Source of the DNA: Steroidobacteraceae bacterium
GTDB taxonomy: Bacteria > Pseudomonadota > Gammaproteobacteria > Steroidobacterales > Steroidobacteraceae
Assembly (NCBI GenBank): GCA_021325695.1
Contig: JAJTCR010000055.1
Span: 1 to 7,361, forward strand
Reading direction: 5' to 3'
DNA: 7,361 bases
Shown: positions 1 through 6,248 of the stretch, in pieces
Position numbering within the stretch: the first letter of the stretch is position 1
How the letters are laid out: each line of letters opens with the position of its first letter
Notes under the pieces: model-generated
What the model was told of the DNA's origin: nothing
Seen by the model: only the letters and a program-made list of their open reading frames with translations
The model's database searches: none
Position numbers and translations under genes: made by a program

Positions 1-690
1 CACCTCGCCCTCGTCGGCGAAAAAATCGCGGCCGAGAAGCTCCGGCTCGAGACGCTCGAGCAGCAGCGCGAGCAGCGCGTCGTGGCGCTGAAATCGTCGC
101 AGGAGCAACGCGCCCGCGCGGTCGGTGCGATCGATCGCCAGATCCGGACTCGAGGCGGCGAGCTCGACCGGCTGCAGTCCCAGGCGCGGTCGGTCGAGAA
201 GTTGATCGCCGAACTGCGCAAGGCGATCGAGAAGGCCGAACGGGAAGCCGCAGCCAGGTCGCGTGCCGGGACGGGAGCGAAGCCTGCGCCCTTCGAGCCG
301 CTCAAGGGCAAGCTGCCGTGGCCCGTGCAGGACGGCAAGGTGCTGGCCCGGTTTGGCCAGCCTCGCGCGGGCGGGTCGCTGCGGTGGCAGGGGATGCTGA
401 TCGGGACCGATCGCGGCGCGCGGGTCCGCGCGCCTTTCGCCGGACGGGTCGTCTACGGCGACTGGCTCCCTGGCATGGGTCTCATGCTGGTCCTCGACCA
501 CGGCAGCGGCTTCATGAGCCTGTACGGCCACAACGAGGAATTGTTCCGCAAGGTGGGCGAGACGGTGACGGCCGGCGACGTGATCGGTTCGGTCGGCGAT
601 TCGGGTGGCCATGCCCAGCCGGCGCTGTATTTCGAGGTTCGCCGGGGTCGCACACCGGTCGACCCGCAGCTCTGGCTCACCCGGAAGTGA
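1..690 (+). CDS. envC: Murein hydrolase activator EnvC (3' part, N-terminus outside window)
   Basis: The reading frame is open from base 1, so this is the C-terminal 229 residues of a longer protein; a GTG at 82 is internal, not the start. Residues 1 to about 85 are charged and Glu/Arg/Gln-rich, as in the coiled coil of EnvC. A LytM (M23-like) domain spans about 105-229. It matches EnvC rather than an active M23 endopeptidase. The first zinc motif is replaced (GMLIGTD, 131-137), and the usual HxH is replaced by PALYFEVRR (207-215), so zinc cannot be bound normally. YGHN (175-178) keeps a histidine that I recall as Tyr in E. coli EnvC. In the family, EnvC is periplasmic, is recruited by FtsEX to the septum, and activates amidases AmiA and AmiB for daughter-cell separation. 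The next gene starts 35-74 nt downstream on the same strand, suggesting an operon. The domain call is firm; the symbol follows from the degenerate motifs. Confidence 0.9.
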   Translation, partial: HLALVGEKIAAEKLRLETLEQQREQRVVALKSSQEQRARAVGAIDRQIRTRGGELDRLQSQARSVEKLIAELRKAIEKAEREAAARSRAGTGAKPAPFEPLKGKLPWPVQDGKVLARFGQPRAGGSLRWQGMLIGTDRGARVRAPFAGRVVYGDWLPGMGLMLVLDHGSGFMSLYGHNEELFRKVGETVTAGDVIGSVGDSGGHAQPALYFEVRRGRTPVDPQLWLTRK

Positions 691-764
691 GGCGCGCGTC
701 GCGGTTTTGAGCCAACCGAACCGGGATGATTTCAGTCCGGATATCTCCAGGTTGGTTCATTCCG

Positions 765-2999
765 ATGCAGACGGCCATGGCGCTCGGTGACGCGCCGCTA
801 CCGGTCAGCGCAACGTCACTCGACCCGTACGGGCAGCTCATCAAGATGCTGCTGCCGCGCGCCCAGTCCATCCTCTTCTACGACCGCATGGGCGTATGCA
901 TCTGGCAAAGCGACGGTGTCGAGGGGCCCGACCTGCTGGCGCTGATGCAGGACGCGCACGCGGAGGAGATCGCGGGCGGCGAGGCGGGCACCGAAGGCTT
1001 TTCGGAGCGCCTGCCCGGCGGGCAGACGGCCTACGTGTTCGTGCTGCGCGACGAGTCGCGCGACCTGATCGGTTCCGTCGGCCTCGTCTGCCGCGACACC
1101 AACAACGAGAGTCGCCCGTTCTCGCTGCTACAGGCGCTGTTGCGCCCGGCGCTGCTGTGCCTGCAGCGGGAGCTCGCCTCGCAATCGAGCATCGGCAACC
1201 TGCAGCGCAGCCTCTCCGTCCGCGACCGCGATCTCGAACTGCTGCTCGGCGCGACGCAGGACGAGGCCTCCACCGGCGATGCGACCGACGACTTCGCACG
1301 GCTCGTGCAGGGCTGCATCGATCACCTCGGGTGCGCCGTCGGCGCGCTGCTGATCCCGGACAAGAACATCGCGGTCTGTCGCACCGGCGACGGGACGCCG
1401 CCGAGCTCGGGTGCGGAAGTGCTCACGCGCACGCACCGTCACCTGATCGGCTGGACGCAATTGCACCGGCAGACGATGACCTCGAACGCGCTCGCCTCGT
1501 CGGGTCCGCTCGCGAACGTGCGCTACAAGGTGCTGTCGTGCCCGGTCATGCACGGCGCGCAACGCGTGCTGGGCGTACTCGTGCTGTTCAAGCCGCTGCA
1601 GGGCGCCGACTTCGACCTGCGGCAGGTGCGCATCGTCGAGCTGCTCGCGCGGCGCGTGGCCTATATCCTCATGAACGCGTACGACCCGACGACGGGCCTG
1701 CTGACGCGACCGGCGTTCGAGAAGCGCGCGCACGCCGTGCTCGCCGCCGGCCAGGGCAACAATCACTGCGTCGTCTACGTCGACATCGACCGGCTGCACG
1801 TGCTGAACGAGAACCTCGGCATGCACGTCGGTGACGAAGTCATCGTGCGGGTGGCAGAGGCGATCCGCCGCAGCGTGACCCCGCGCATGCTCGCGTCGCG
1901 CATCTCGGGCGACCGCTTCGCGCTGCTGCTGCCCGACGCGAACGTCGACCGGGCGCAGGACCTCGCCGAACGCCTTCGCGATGCCCTCGAGCGGCTCGCG
2001 TTCGTGCGCGACCGCCAGACCGTCGACATCACTGCGAGTTTCGGCATCGCGGCGGTCATGGGCGGCCACCTGTCGTTGTCGCACGCGCTCGCCTCGGCCG
2101 AGATCGCCTGCAAGGCGGCCAAGGACCGGGGCCGCAACCGGGTCGAGATCTACGCCGACGGCGACCAGAGCATCGTCCGGCGCTACACCGACCTCACGCT
2201 GGTCGGCACGGTCCGGTCGGCGTTGCTCGACCAGCGATTCCGGCTCGAGGCGCAGCCGATCGTGCCGCTCAACGGCGCGCCGCCCCATCCGAAGTACGAG
2301 CTGCTGCTGCGCATGACCGACGAGGCCGGCAACAGCGTGCCGCCGGACAAGTTCCTCTCGGCCGCCGAGCGCTACCAGCTCGCCCCGGCAATCGACCGCT
2401 GGGTCGTCCGGCGCGTGATCGAGACGCTCAAGCCGCTGGCCGAGCGCCTGCAGCAGCTGCACGCCTGCTTCGCGGTCAACATCTCCGGCCAGTCGCTCGG
2501 CGACGCCGACTTTGCGACGTTCATGGAGAGCACGCTGCGCGAATCGGGCCTGCCGCTCGAGCTGCTGTCATTCGAAGTGACCGAGACCGCGGCCGTCGCC
2601 AACATCGTCCGCGCCGAGGCGCTGCTCCGGCGGCTGCGGGAGCTCGGGTGCCCGGTCGCCCTCGACGATTTCGGCCGCGGCCTGAGCTCGCTCACCTACC
2701 TCAAGACCTTGCCGGTTACGTACCTCAAGATCGACGGGAGCTTCGTGCGCGATGTCGTCACCGACGAGCGCTCGCACGCGATGCTCAGCGCGATCGTGCA
2801 GCTCGCGCGGGCCATGGGCCTCGAAACCGTGGCCGAATGCGTGGAAAGCGATGCGATCCGCCAGGCGATCCAGGACCTCGGCGTGTCCTACGGCCAGGGG
2901 TTCTCGATCGGCCGCCCGGTGCCGCTCGACAAGGTGCTCGGCGCGCTGGATACGGCTAACATCTCTCCACGTGAGTTGCTGACCGTCGTATCGAAGTGA
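765..2999 (+). CDS. GAF-GGDEF-EAL cyclic-di-GMP phosphodiesterase (degenerate GGDEF)
   Basis: This cytosolic protein has 744 residues from the ATG at 765 and no membrane segments. An unassigned N-terminal region (about 1-150) leads to a GAF-like domain (about 172-302), a GGDEF domain (about 305-464) and an EAL domain (about 482-727). The GGDEF signature reads SGDRF (381-385); the catalytic fourth-position Glu is Arg and no RxxD inhibitory site precedes it, so cyclase activity is unlikely. The EAL motif reads ELL (512-514), but the family's catalytic set is present: E512, N572, E604, E607, D634, D635, K655, E691 and Q711. I infer active hydrolysis of c-di-GMP to pGpG, with the GAF and GGDEF parts sensing or regulating. 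An upstream in-frame ATG at 726 would add 13 residues. Those codons are A/T-ending (ATT, TCA, ATA, TCT, CCA, GGT), unlike the rest of the gene, so I prefer 765. Neither start has a good Shine-Dalgarno sequence. The stop overlaps the ctpA start by 4 nt. Confidence 0.9.
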   Translation: MQTAMALGDAPLPVSATSLDPYGQLIKMLLPRAQSILFYDRMGVCIWQSDGVEGPDLLALMQDAHAEEIAGGEAGTEGFSERLPGGQTAYVFVLRDESRDLIGSVGLVCRDTNNESRPFSLLQALLRPALLCLQRELASQSSIGNLQRSLSVRDRDLELLLGATQDEASTGDATDDFARLVQGCIDHLGCAVGALLIPDKNIAVCRTGDGTPPSSGAEVLTRTHRHLIGWTQLHRQTMTSNALASSGPLANVRYKVLSCPVMHGAQRVLGVLVLFKPLQGADFDLRQVRIVELLARRVAYILMNAYDPTTGLLTRPAFEKRAHAVLAAGQGNNHCVVYVDIDRLHVLNENLGMHVGDEVIVRVAEAIRRSVTPRMLASRISGDRFALLLPDANVDRAQDLAERLRDALERLAFVRDRQTVDITASFGIAAVMGGHLSLSHALASAEIACKAAKDRGRNRVEIYADGDQSIVRRYTDLTLVGTVRSALLDQRFRLEAQPIVPLNGAPPHPKYELLLRMTDEAGNSVPPDKFLSAAERYQLAPAIDRWVVRRVIETLKPLAERLQQLHACFAVNISGQSLGDADFATFMESTLRESGLPLELLSFEVTETAAVANIVRAEALLRRLRELGCPVALDDFGRGLSSLTYLKTLPVTYLKIDGSFVRDVVTDERSHAMLSAIVQLARAMGLETVAECVESDAIRQAIQDLGVSYGQGFSIGRPVPLDKVLGALDTANISPRELLTVVSK

Positions 3000-4279
3000 A
3001 CCGCCGCCTTTCCATTCCGCTGGCGCTCGGTCTGGGCGCCGCACTGGGCTTTGCCGTCGCGCACCTGCCCGAGGTGTTCCACGCCCAGACGGCGGCGATC
3101 GCGGCCTCAGCGGCCCCGGAAAAATCCAAGGTCTCCCCTGTCACGCACCGCTTGCTGGACGAGGTCGTGGGCCGGATCCGGCGGGAATATGTCGATAACG
3201 TCGCCGAACGTGCGTTCGACGAAGCGGCCGTGAAGGGCGTCGTCGCAAACCTGGATCCGCACTCGGCGTTCCTGGACGCGCGCGAATACGACGAGATGCG
3301 TGCCACCACCACCGGCAGCTATTCCGGGGTCGGCATCGAGGTCTCGGCCGAGGACGGCCGGGTCGTGGTGGTCACCCCGATCGAGGGGTCGCCGGCCGCA
3401 CGGGCGGGGGTACGGCCCGGCGACGTCGTGCTCACGGTCGATGGACAACCCGTGACCGCCGACCGCCTAGAGGAGACGATCGGCCGGATGCGCGGCGCCG
3501 TGGGAACACGGGTGCGCCTCGCCGTGGGCCGGTCGGGGCAGCCGGAGCCGATCACGTTCACGCTCGAACGCGGCGAGGTGCACGTGCACACGGTGCGCGC
3601 CGAAGCGCTGCCGGGCGATTACGGCTACGTGCGGATCACGCAGTTCAGCGATTCGACGCCGGACGACCTGGTTGCGGCGCTGTCGAGGCTCATGCACGCG
3701 ACGGACGACGCGATGCTGCATCCGCTGCGCGGCCTCGTGCTGGACTTGCGGGGCAACCCGGGCGGGGTGCTCGAGTCCGCCGTCAGCGTCGCCGACGCGT
3801 TCCTCGACACGGGCCTGATCGTGCGCGCCGACGGACGCACCCCGGAGTCACGCTTCGAAATGACGGCCACCCCCGGCGACGCGTTGCGCGGCGAGCCGAT
3901 CGTGGTGCTCGTCGACGGTGGCTCGGCTTCCGGCTCGGAAATCGTCGCGGGTGCGCTCCGCGACCACCGCCGCGCGACGCTGATGGGCGAACGCACGTTC
4001 GGCAAGGGGTCGGTGCAGACCGTGATCCCGTTGCGGGACGGCCAGGCGCTCAAGCTGACGACGTCCCGCTACTTCACGCCTGCGGGCACGTCGATCCACG
4101 AGCGCGGCCTCGAGCCCGACATCGTGATCCGGCGGCTCGAGCACGAACCTGCGGTTACACGACCGCTTCCCCCGATGAAGGATTCCGCCGTGCTCACCGC
4201 GCTGCAATACCTGCGCGATCGCGGGCTCGGCATCCACTACGCGGCCGCAGCCGCCCCGGCGGGCTCAGCCGCCCGCTAG
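2996..4279 (+). CDS. ctpA: Carboxy-terminal processing protease, S41 family (CtpA type)
   Basis: This is a 427-residue periplasmic serine protease with a GTG start inside the GTGA overlap with the upstream stop, so it is probably translationally coupled. An N-terminal signal or anchor (RR followed by a hydrophobic run, about 5-22) suggests export, with possible cleavage near 30-40. A PDZ domain lies at about 108-190 (GVGIE at 111-115; GSPAARAGVRPGDVV at 131-145). The S41 core follows, with LDLRGNPGG (249-257). The catalytic triad fits the spacing in Prc and CtpB: S312 in GSASGSE, K337 in FGKGS and Q341. The C-terminus is Ala-rich. Family members cleave proteins near their C-terminus; in Pseudomonas aeruginosa, CtpA with a lipoprotein partner degrades peptidoglycan hydrolases. 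Adjacency to envC suits a role in limiting cell-wall hydrolysis, which is inference here. Length and domain order are those of CtpA rather than the longer Prc. Confidence 0.95.
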   Translation: MNRRLSIPLALGLGAALGFAVAHLPEVFHAQTAAIAASAAPEKSKVSPVTHRLLDEVVGRIRREYVDNVAERAFDEAAVKGVVANLDPHSAFLDAREYDEMRATTTGSYSGVGIEVSAEDGRVVVVTPIEGSPAARAGVRPGDVVLTVDGQPVTADRLEETIGRMRGAVGTRVRLAVGRSGQPEPITFTLERGEVHVHTVRAEALPGDYGYVRITQFSDSTPDDLVAALSRLMHATDDAMLHPLRGLVLDLRGNPGGVLESAVSVADAFLDTGLIVRADGRTPESRFEMTATPGDALRGEPIVVLVDGGSASGSEIVAGALRDHRRATLMGERTFGKGSVQTVIPLRDGQALKLTTSRYFTPAGTSIHERGLEPDIVIRRLEHEPAVTRPLPPMKDSAVLTALQYLRDRGLGIHYAAAAAPAGSAAR

Positions 4280-4654
4280 GCGCGCACCGGCGCCGATCAG
4301 CGCGCCCACCAGCAGCACGAGGACCGGCCCGAGGCTGAGCGCGAAACCCAGTTCGCGCTTTCCGGGGTCGCGCACGTACCCGAGGAAGTACAGCATGCGT
4401 CCCAGCAGGTACACCGCACCGAGGAGGGCTGCCCAGTGCGCATCGACGTATCGCGCGAACAGCCACAGCGACGGCAGCAGCACGACGACGAGCTCGAGCG
4501 TGTTCTGCTGCACGCGAAAATAGCGTTCGAAGATTTCGTGGCCCGCGACGGCCGGCGCCTTGACGCCGTACCTGCCGCGCGCGCCGGCGACCGCCGCGCC
4601 GAATGCGACGTATTGCATCAGGGCCAGGACTGAAACGAGTGCGACGTATTCCAT
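4265..4654 (-). CDS. MAPEG-family small membrane protein
   Basis: This 129-residue protein has four likely membrane helices: about 2-24, 53-70, 73-95 and 104-124. Between the first two lies the MAPEG signature FERYFRVQQNTLE (42-54), followed by GRMLYFLGY (85-93). MAPEG proteins (membrane-associated proteins in eicosanoid and glutathione metabolism) include membrane glutathione transferases and peroxidases. Bacterial members of this size are mostly of unproven substrate, so only the family is claimed. The open frame extends much further upstream, but similarity to the family begins at the ATG at 4652-4654 (MEYVALVSVLALMQY), and the upstream extension is Arg-rich antisense of the neighbour. No clear Shine-Dalgarno sequence precedes it. 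The 3' end overlaps the convergent ctpA by 15 nt. The gene is divergent from the holin-like gene, with 108 nt between the starts. Confidence 0.85.
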   Translation of the reverse strand: MEYVALVSVLALMQYVAFGAAVAGARGRYGVKAPAVAGHEIFERYFRVQQNTLELVVVLLPSLWLFARYVDAHWAALLGAVYLLGRMLYFLGYVRDPGKRELGFALSLGPVLVLLVGALIGAGARLAGG

Positions 4655-4668
4655 GATCGATAAGGCCC

Positions 4669-4689
4669 GGGTGGGTGGGAAGGCACGGG
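4669..4689 (+). other. Canonical G-quadruplex motif (G3-N1-G3-N1-G3-N7-G3)
   Basis: Four GGG runs lie at 4669-4671, 4673-4675, 4677-4679 and 4687-4689, separated by loops of 1, 1 and 7 nt. This fits the standard G3+N1-7 rule. The run is 15-35 nt upstream of the minus-strand MAPEG start, on that gene's template strand. Such motifs arise by chance in GC-rich DNA, so function is not implied. Confidence 0.5.
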
Positions 4690-4748
4690 AAGATTCCTTT
4701 ACCATCCGCGGCAGGTCAACCACGGTGCGCTCCGGTCGCACGCGTAAT

Positions 4749-4755
4749 AAGGGGA
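4749..4755 (+). promoter_or_regulatory. Ribosome binding site for the holin-like gene
   Basis: AAGGGGA lies 7 nt before the ATG at 4763. It is the best Shine-Dalgarno match in the window and fixes the start of the downstream small membrane protein. Confidence 0.7.
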
Positions 4756-4762
4756 ACGTCGC

Positions 4763-5137
4763 ATGATCGGATTCCTGCTGCGCGCCGCGATCACGGCGCT
4801 CGCGCTCTGGGTGGCCAGCCGGCTGCTCGACGGCATCCAGTTCGAGACGACCGGCAAGCTCGTGCTCGCCGCCGTGCTGCTCGGACTGGTCAACGCCGTC
4901 GTGCGGCCGATCGCGTTCGTGCTCACGCTGCCGATCACCGTCGTGACGCTCGGACTGTTCCTGCTCGTGTTGAACGCCGCGATGATCGGGCTGGTCGCGT
5001 GGGTCCTGCCGGGCTTCAGCATCTCTGGGTTCTGGACGGCGGTCGGCGCCGCGATCATCGTGGGCCTCGTGTCCTGGGCGGCGTCGACGATCATCGGCAA
5101 CACGGGGCGCTTCGAGCGTTTCTCGGCGCGACGCTGA
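4763..5137 (+). CDS. Phage holin family 4 / DUF360-type small membrane protein
   Basis: This 124-residue, very hydrophobic protein has four predicted helices at about 4-22, 32-54, 57-83 and 90-112. The hallmark of the family is visible: LVNAVVRPI (42-50), with an Asn and an Arg-Pro pair in helix 2, then LPITVVTLGLFLLVLNA (56-72). The Pfam-style name 'phage holin family 4' is historical. Members (the YvlD type) are widespread chromosomal proteins with no proven holin activity, and nothing phage-related surrounds this gene. The C-terminal tail is basic (RFERFSARR). The start is fixed by a strong ribosome binding site. It is transcribed away from the MAPEG gene, and a long hairpin begins about 50 nt after its stop. 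The molecular function is unknown. Confidence 0.85.
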   Translation: MIGFLLRAAITALALWVASRLLDGIQFETTGKLVLAAVLLGLVNAVVRPIAFVLTLPITVVTLGLFLLVLNAAMIGLVAWVLPGFSISGFWTAVGAAIIVGLVSWAASTIIGNTGRFERFSARR

Positions 5138-5187
5138 AAGACGCGTCTCCAGGCGTCCGGCGCAACCCCTGACGCTACATCGACGCA

Positions 5188-5309
5188 GGCCTTGGTCGGG
5201 CCGGTAGATCAATCCGGAAGACCGTCACGAGCCATGGACGGCGAGTGCGAGCCCCCAGGGACGGGTTCACGGCGTGTCTTCCGGGTTGATCTACCGGTCC
5301 GACCGGGCC
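5188..5309. repeat. Long intergenic palindrome (about 122-nt hairpin)
   Basis: Arms at 5194-5222 and 5276-5304 are inverted copies of 29 nt. Twenty-seven positions are Watson-Crick, and the two differences (5200/5298 and 5213/5285) are G.U pairs in RNA, so the stem is unbroken. Just outside, GGCC at 5188-5191 can pair with GGCC at 5306-5309 after a small bulge. The 53-nt terminal region has its own short stems, GAGCCC (5249-5254) with GGGTTC (5263-5268), and possibly CGTC (5223-5226) with GACG (5237-5240). It lies between two convergent genes, and no T-tract follows either arm. It could be a dispersed REP-like palindrome, a bidirectional terminator or a structured RNA. From memory, long intergenic palindromes of this style are common in Xanthomonadaceae. 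The structure is certain; its class is not. The remaining bases of the 5138-5337 gap show nothing I can name. Confidence 0.75.
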
Positions 5310-5337
5310 GTGTAGTCGCACCGTCCGAAGCAGCGGG

Positions 5338-6222
5338 CTACGCGATGCGCGTCGGCAGCGTCACGAGCGCGACGCCGGCCAGGATCACGGCCATGCCGAC
5401 CAGTTGCGGCGGTGAGAGCGACTCGCCGAGCACGACCCAGCCGAGCACCGTCGCAATCGCGGGGTTGACGTAGGCGAAGGTCGCGACGCGGTCGGTGCGC
5501 GCGTTCTTGATCAGCCACGCGTACGCCGTGTACGTGAGCGCCGAGGCGAAGATGGCCATGTAGAGCATCGCCCAGAGGCCACGCGGGCTCCATCGCCATT
5601 CGGGCAGTTCGCCCGTCACGACGCCGCCCACGAACAGCCCGGCCGATCCGAGCAGCATCAGCGCGGCGTTGAACGCCACCGGCTCGACCTGCAGCGACGC
5701 GTTGCGATAGACGATCGTGCCGACCGACCAGACGACCGCGCCAGCGAGGGCCAGGACCTGCCAGCCGAAACGCGTATCGACGCGGAAGTCGCCACGCCAG
5801 ACCAGCAGCGCCACGCCGCTGAATCCCAGCAGCAACCCGATCCAGCTGCGCAACCGCAGCGGCTGGCCCTTCGGCCCGAGCGTGCCGAGGCCCGCGATCC
5901 AGAGCGCGATGCTTGCGTTCAGCAGGGCGACCTCGTTCGAGGGCAGGTGCTGCAGCGCGTGCATCGCCGGACCGTTACTGAACACGATCATCGTCAGCGC
6001 GAAAAAGACCATGAGCTTCCAGTCATGCGCGCTTCGCGGCAGCGACTCTCCGCGGTAACGCGCCACGGCGAGCAACAGCAGCCCTGCGACCAGCGATCGT
6101 CCCGCCGAGAACAGCAGCGGCGGCAGTGCGTGCACGCCGATGTGCGAGACGAGGAACGACGATCCCCAGACGAGGTAGACGATGGCAAAACTGCCATAGA
6201 GCGTCGCGCGCGACGACGTCAC
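5338..6222 (-). CDS. EamA/DMT-superfamily transporter
   Basis: This 294-residue inner-membrane protein has ten predicted helices arranged as two EamA repeats of five (about 7-142 and 152-290). Typical features are YLVWGSSFL in helix 1 (16-24), a P-x-R-like start to helix 2 (PPLLFSAGRS, 34-43) and YVNPAIATVLGW with a following LGE in helix 9 (251-267). Members of the drug/metabolite transporter superfamily export amino acids, purines or other small metabolites; the substrate cannot be read from sequence. The start is GTG at 6220-6222, because no in-frame ATG precedes helix 1 and the frame upstream enters the OPT gene. The ribosome binding site is weak. The gene lies 26 nt downstream of the OPT transporter on the same strand, so co-transcription is likely. 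Confidence 0.9.
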   Translation of the reverse strand: MTSSRATLYGSFAIVYLVWGSSFLVSHIGVHALPPLLFSAGRSLVAGLLLLAVARYRGESLPRSAHDWKLMVFFALTMIVFSNGPAMHALQHLPSNEVALLNASIALWIAGLGTLGPKGQPLRLRSWIGLLLGFSGVALLVWRGDFRVDTRFGWQVLALAGAVVWSVGTIVYRNASLQVEPVAFNAALMLLGSAGLFVGGVVTGELPEWRWSPRGLWAMLYMAIFASALTYTAYAWLIKNARTDRVATFAYVNPAIATVLGWVVLGESLSPPQLVGMAVILAGVALVTLPTRIA

Positions 6223-6248
6223 GGCCGCATTGCTCGGTGTCCCGGACG

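Larger units (their letters stand above)
4655..4762. promoter_or_regulatory. Divergent intergenic region with promoter candidate
   Basis: This 108-nt gap between two divergent genes should carry both promoters. For the minus-strand gene, TTGACC (minus strand, 4714-4719) lies 17 nt upstream of a weak -10-like GAATCT (4691-4696), which would place the transcript start about 30 nt before the MAPEG ATG. The -35 is good and the -10 poor. I see no convincing sigma70 promoter for the plus-strand gene. The region is locally richer in A/T than the flanking genes, as expected of a promoter. A G-quadruplex motif at 4669-4689 is listed separately. Confidence 0.35.

Noticed and set aside
82..84. GTG at 82 as the start of the envC-like gene
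   Set aside because: The same frame is open to base 1 with coiled-coil-like sequence, and EnvC proteins are much longer than 202 residues.
702..718. Small inverted repeat CGGTT/AACCG as a terminator after envC
   Set aside because: The stem is only 5 bp with a 7-nt loop and no T-run after it, and an operon with the next gene is more likely.
1128..2462. Long minus-strand open frame (444 residues) opposite the GGDEF-EAL gene
   Set aside because: It is antisense to a gene with clear GAF, GGDEF and EAL domains. Its product is rich in Arg, Asp, Val and His in the manner of a high-GC shadow frame and shows no domain pattern.
4763..5137. Holin gene as a sign of a prophage
   Set aside because: The family name is historical; members are common chromosomal membrane proteins, and no endolysin, integrase or structural phage genes are nearby.
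4655..5212. N-terminal extension of the MAPEG frame up to 5212
   Set aside because: The added residues are Arg/Asp/Glu-rich low-complexity antisense of the holin-like gene. MAPEG similarity and membrane helices begin exactly at the ATG at 4652-4654.
5192..5473. Plus-strand open frame of 93 residues running through the palindrome into the EamA 3' end
   Set aside because: It has no ribosome binding site, spans the hairpin and the antisense of a conserved transporter, and shows no recognisable domain.
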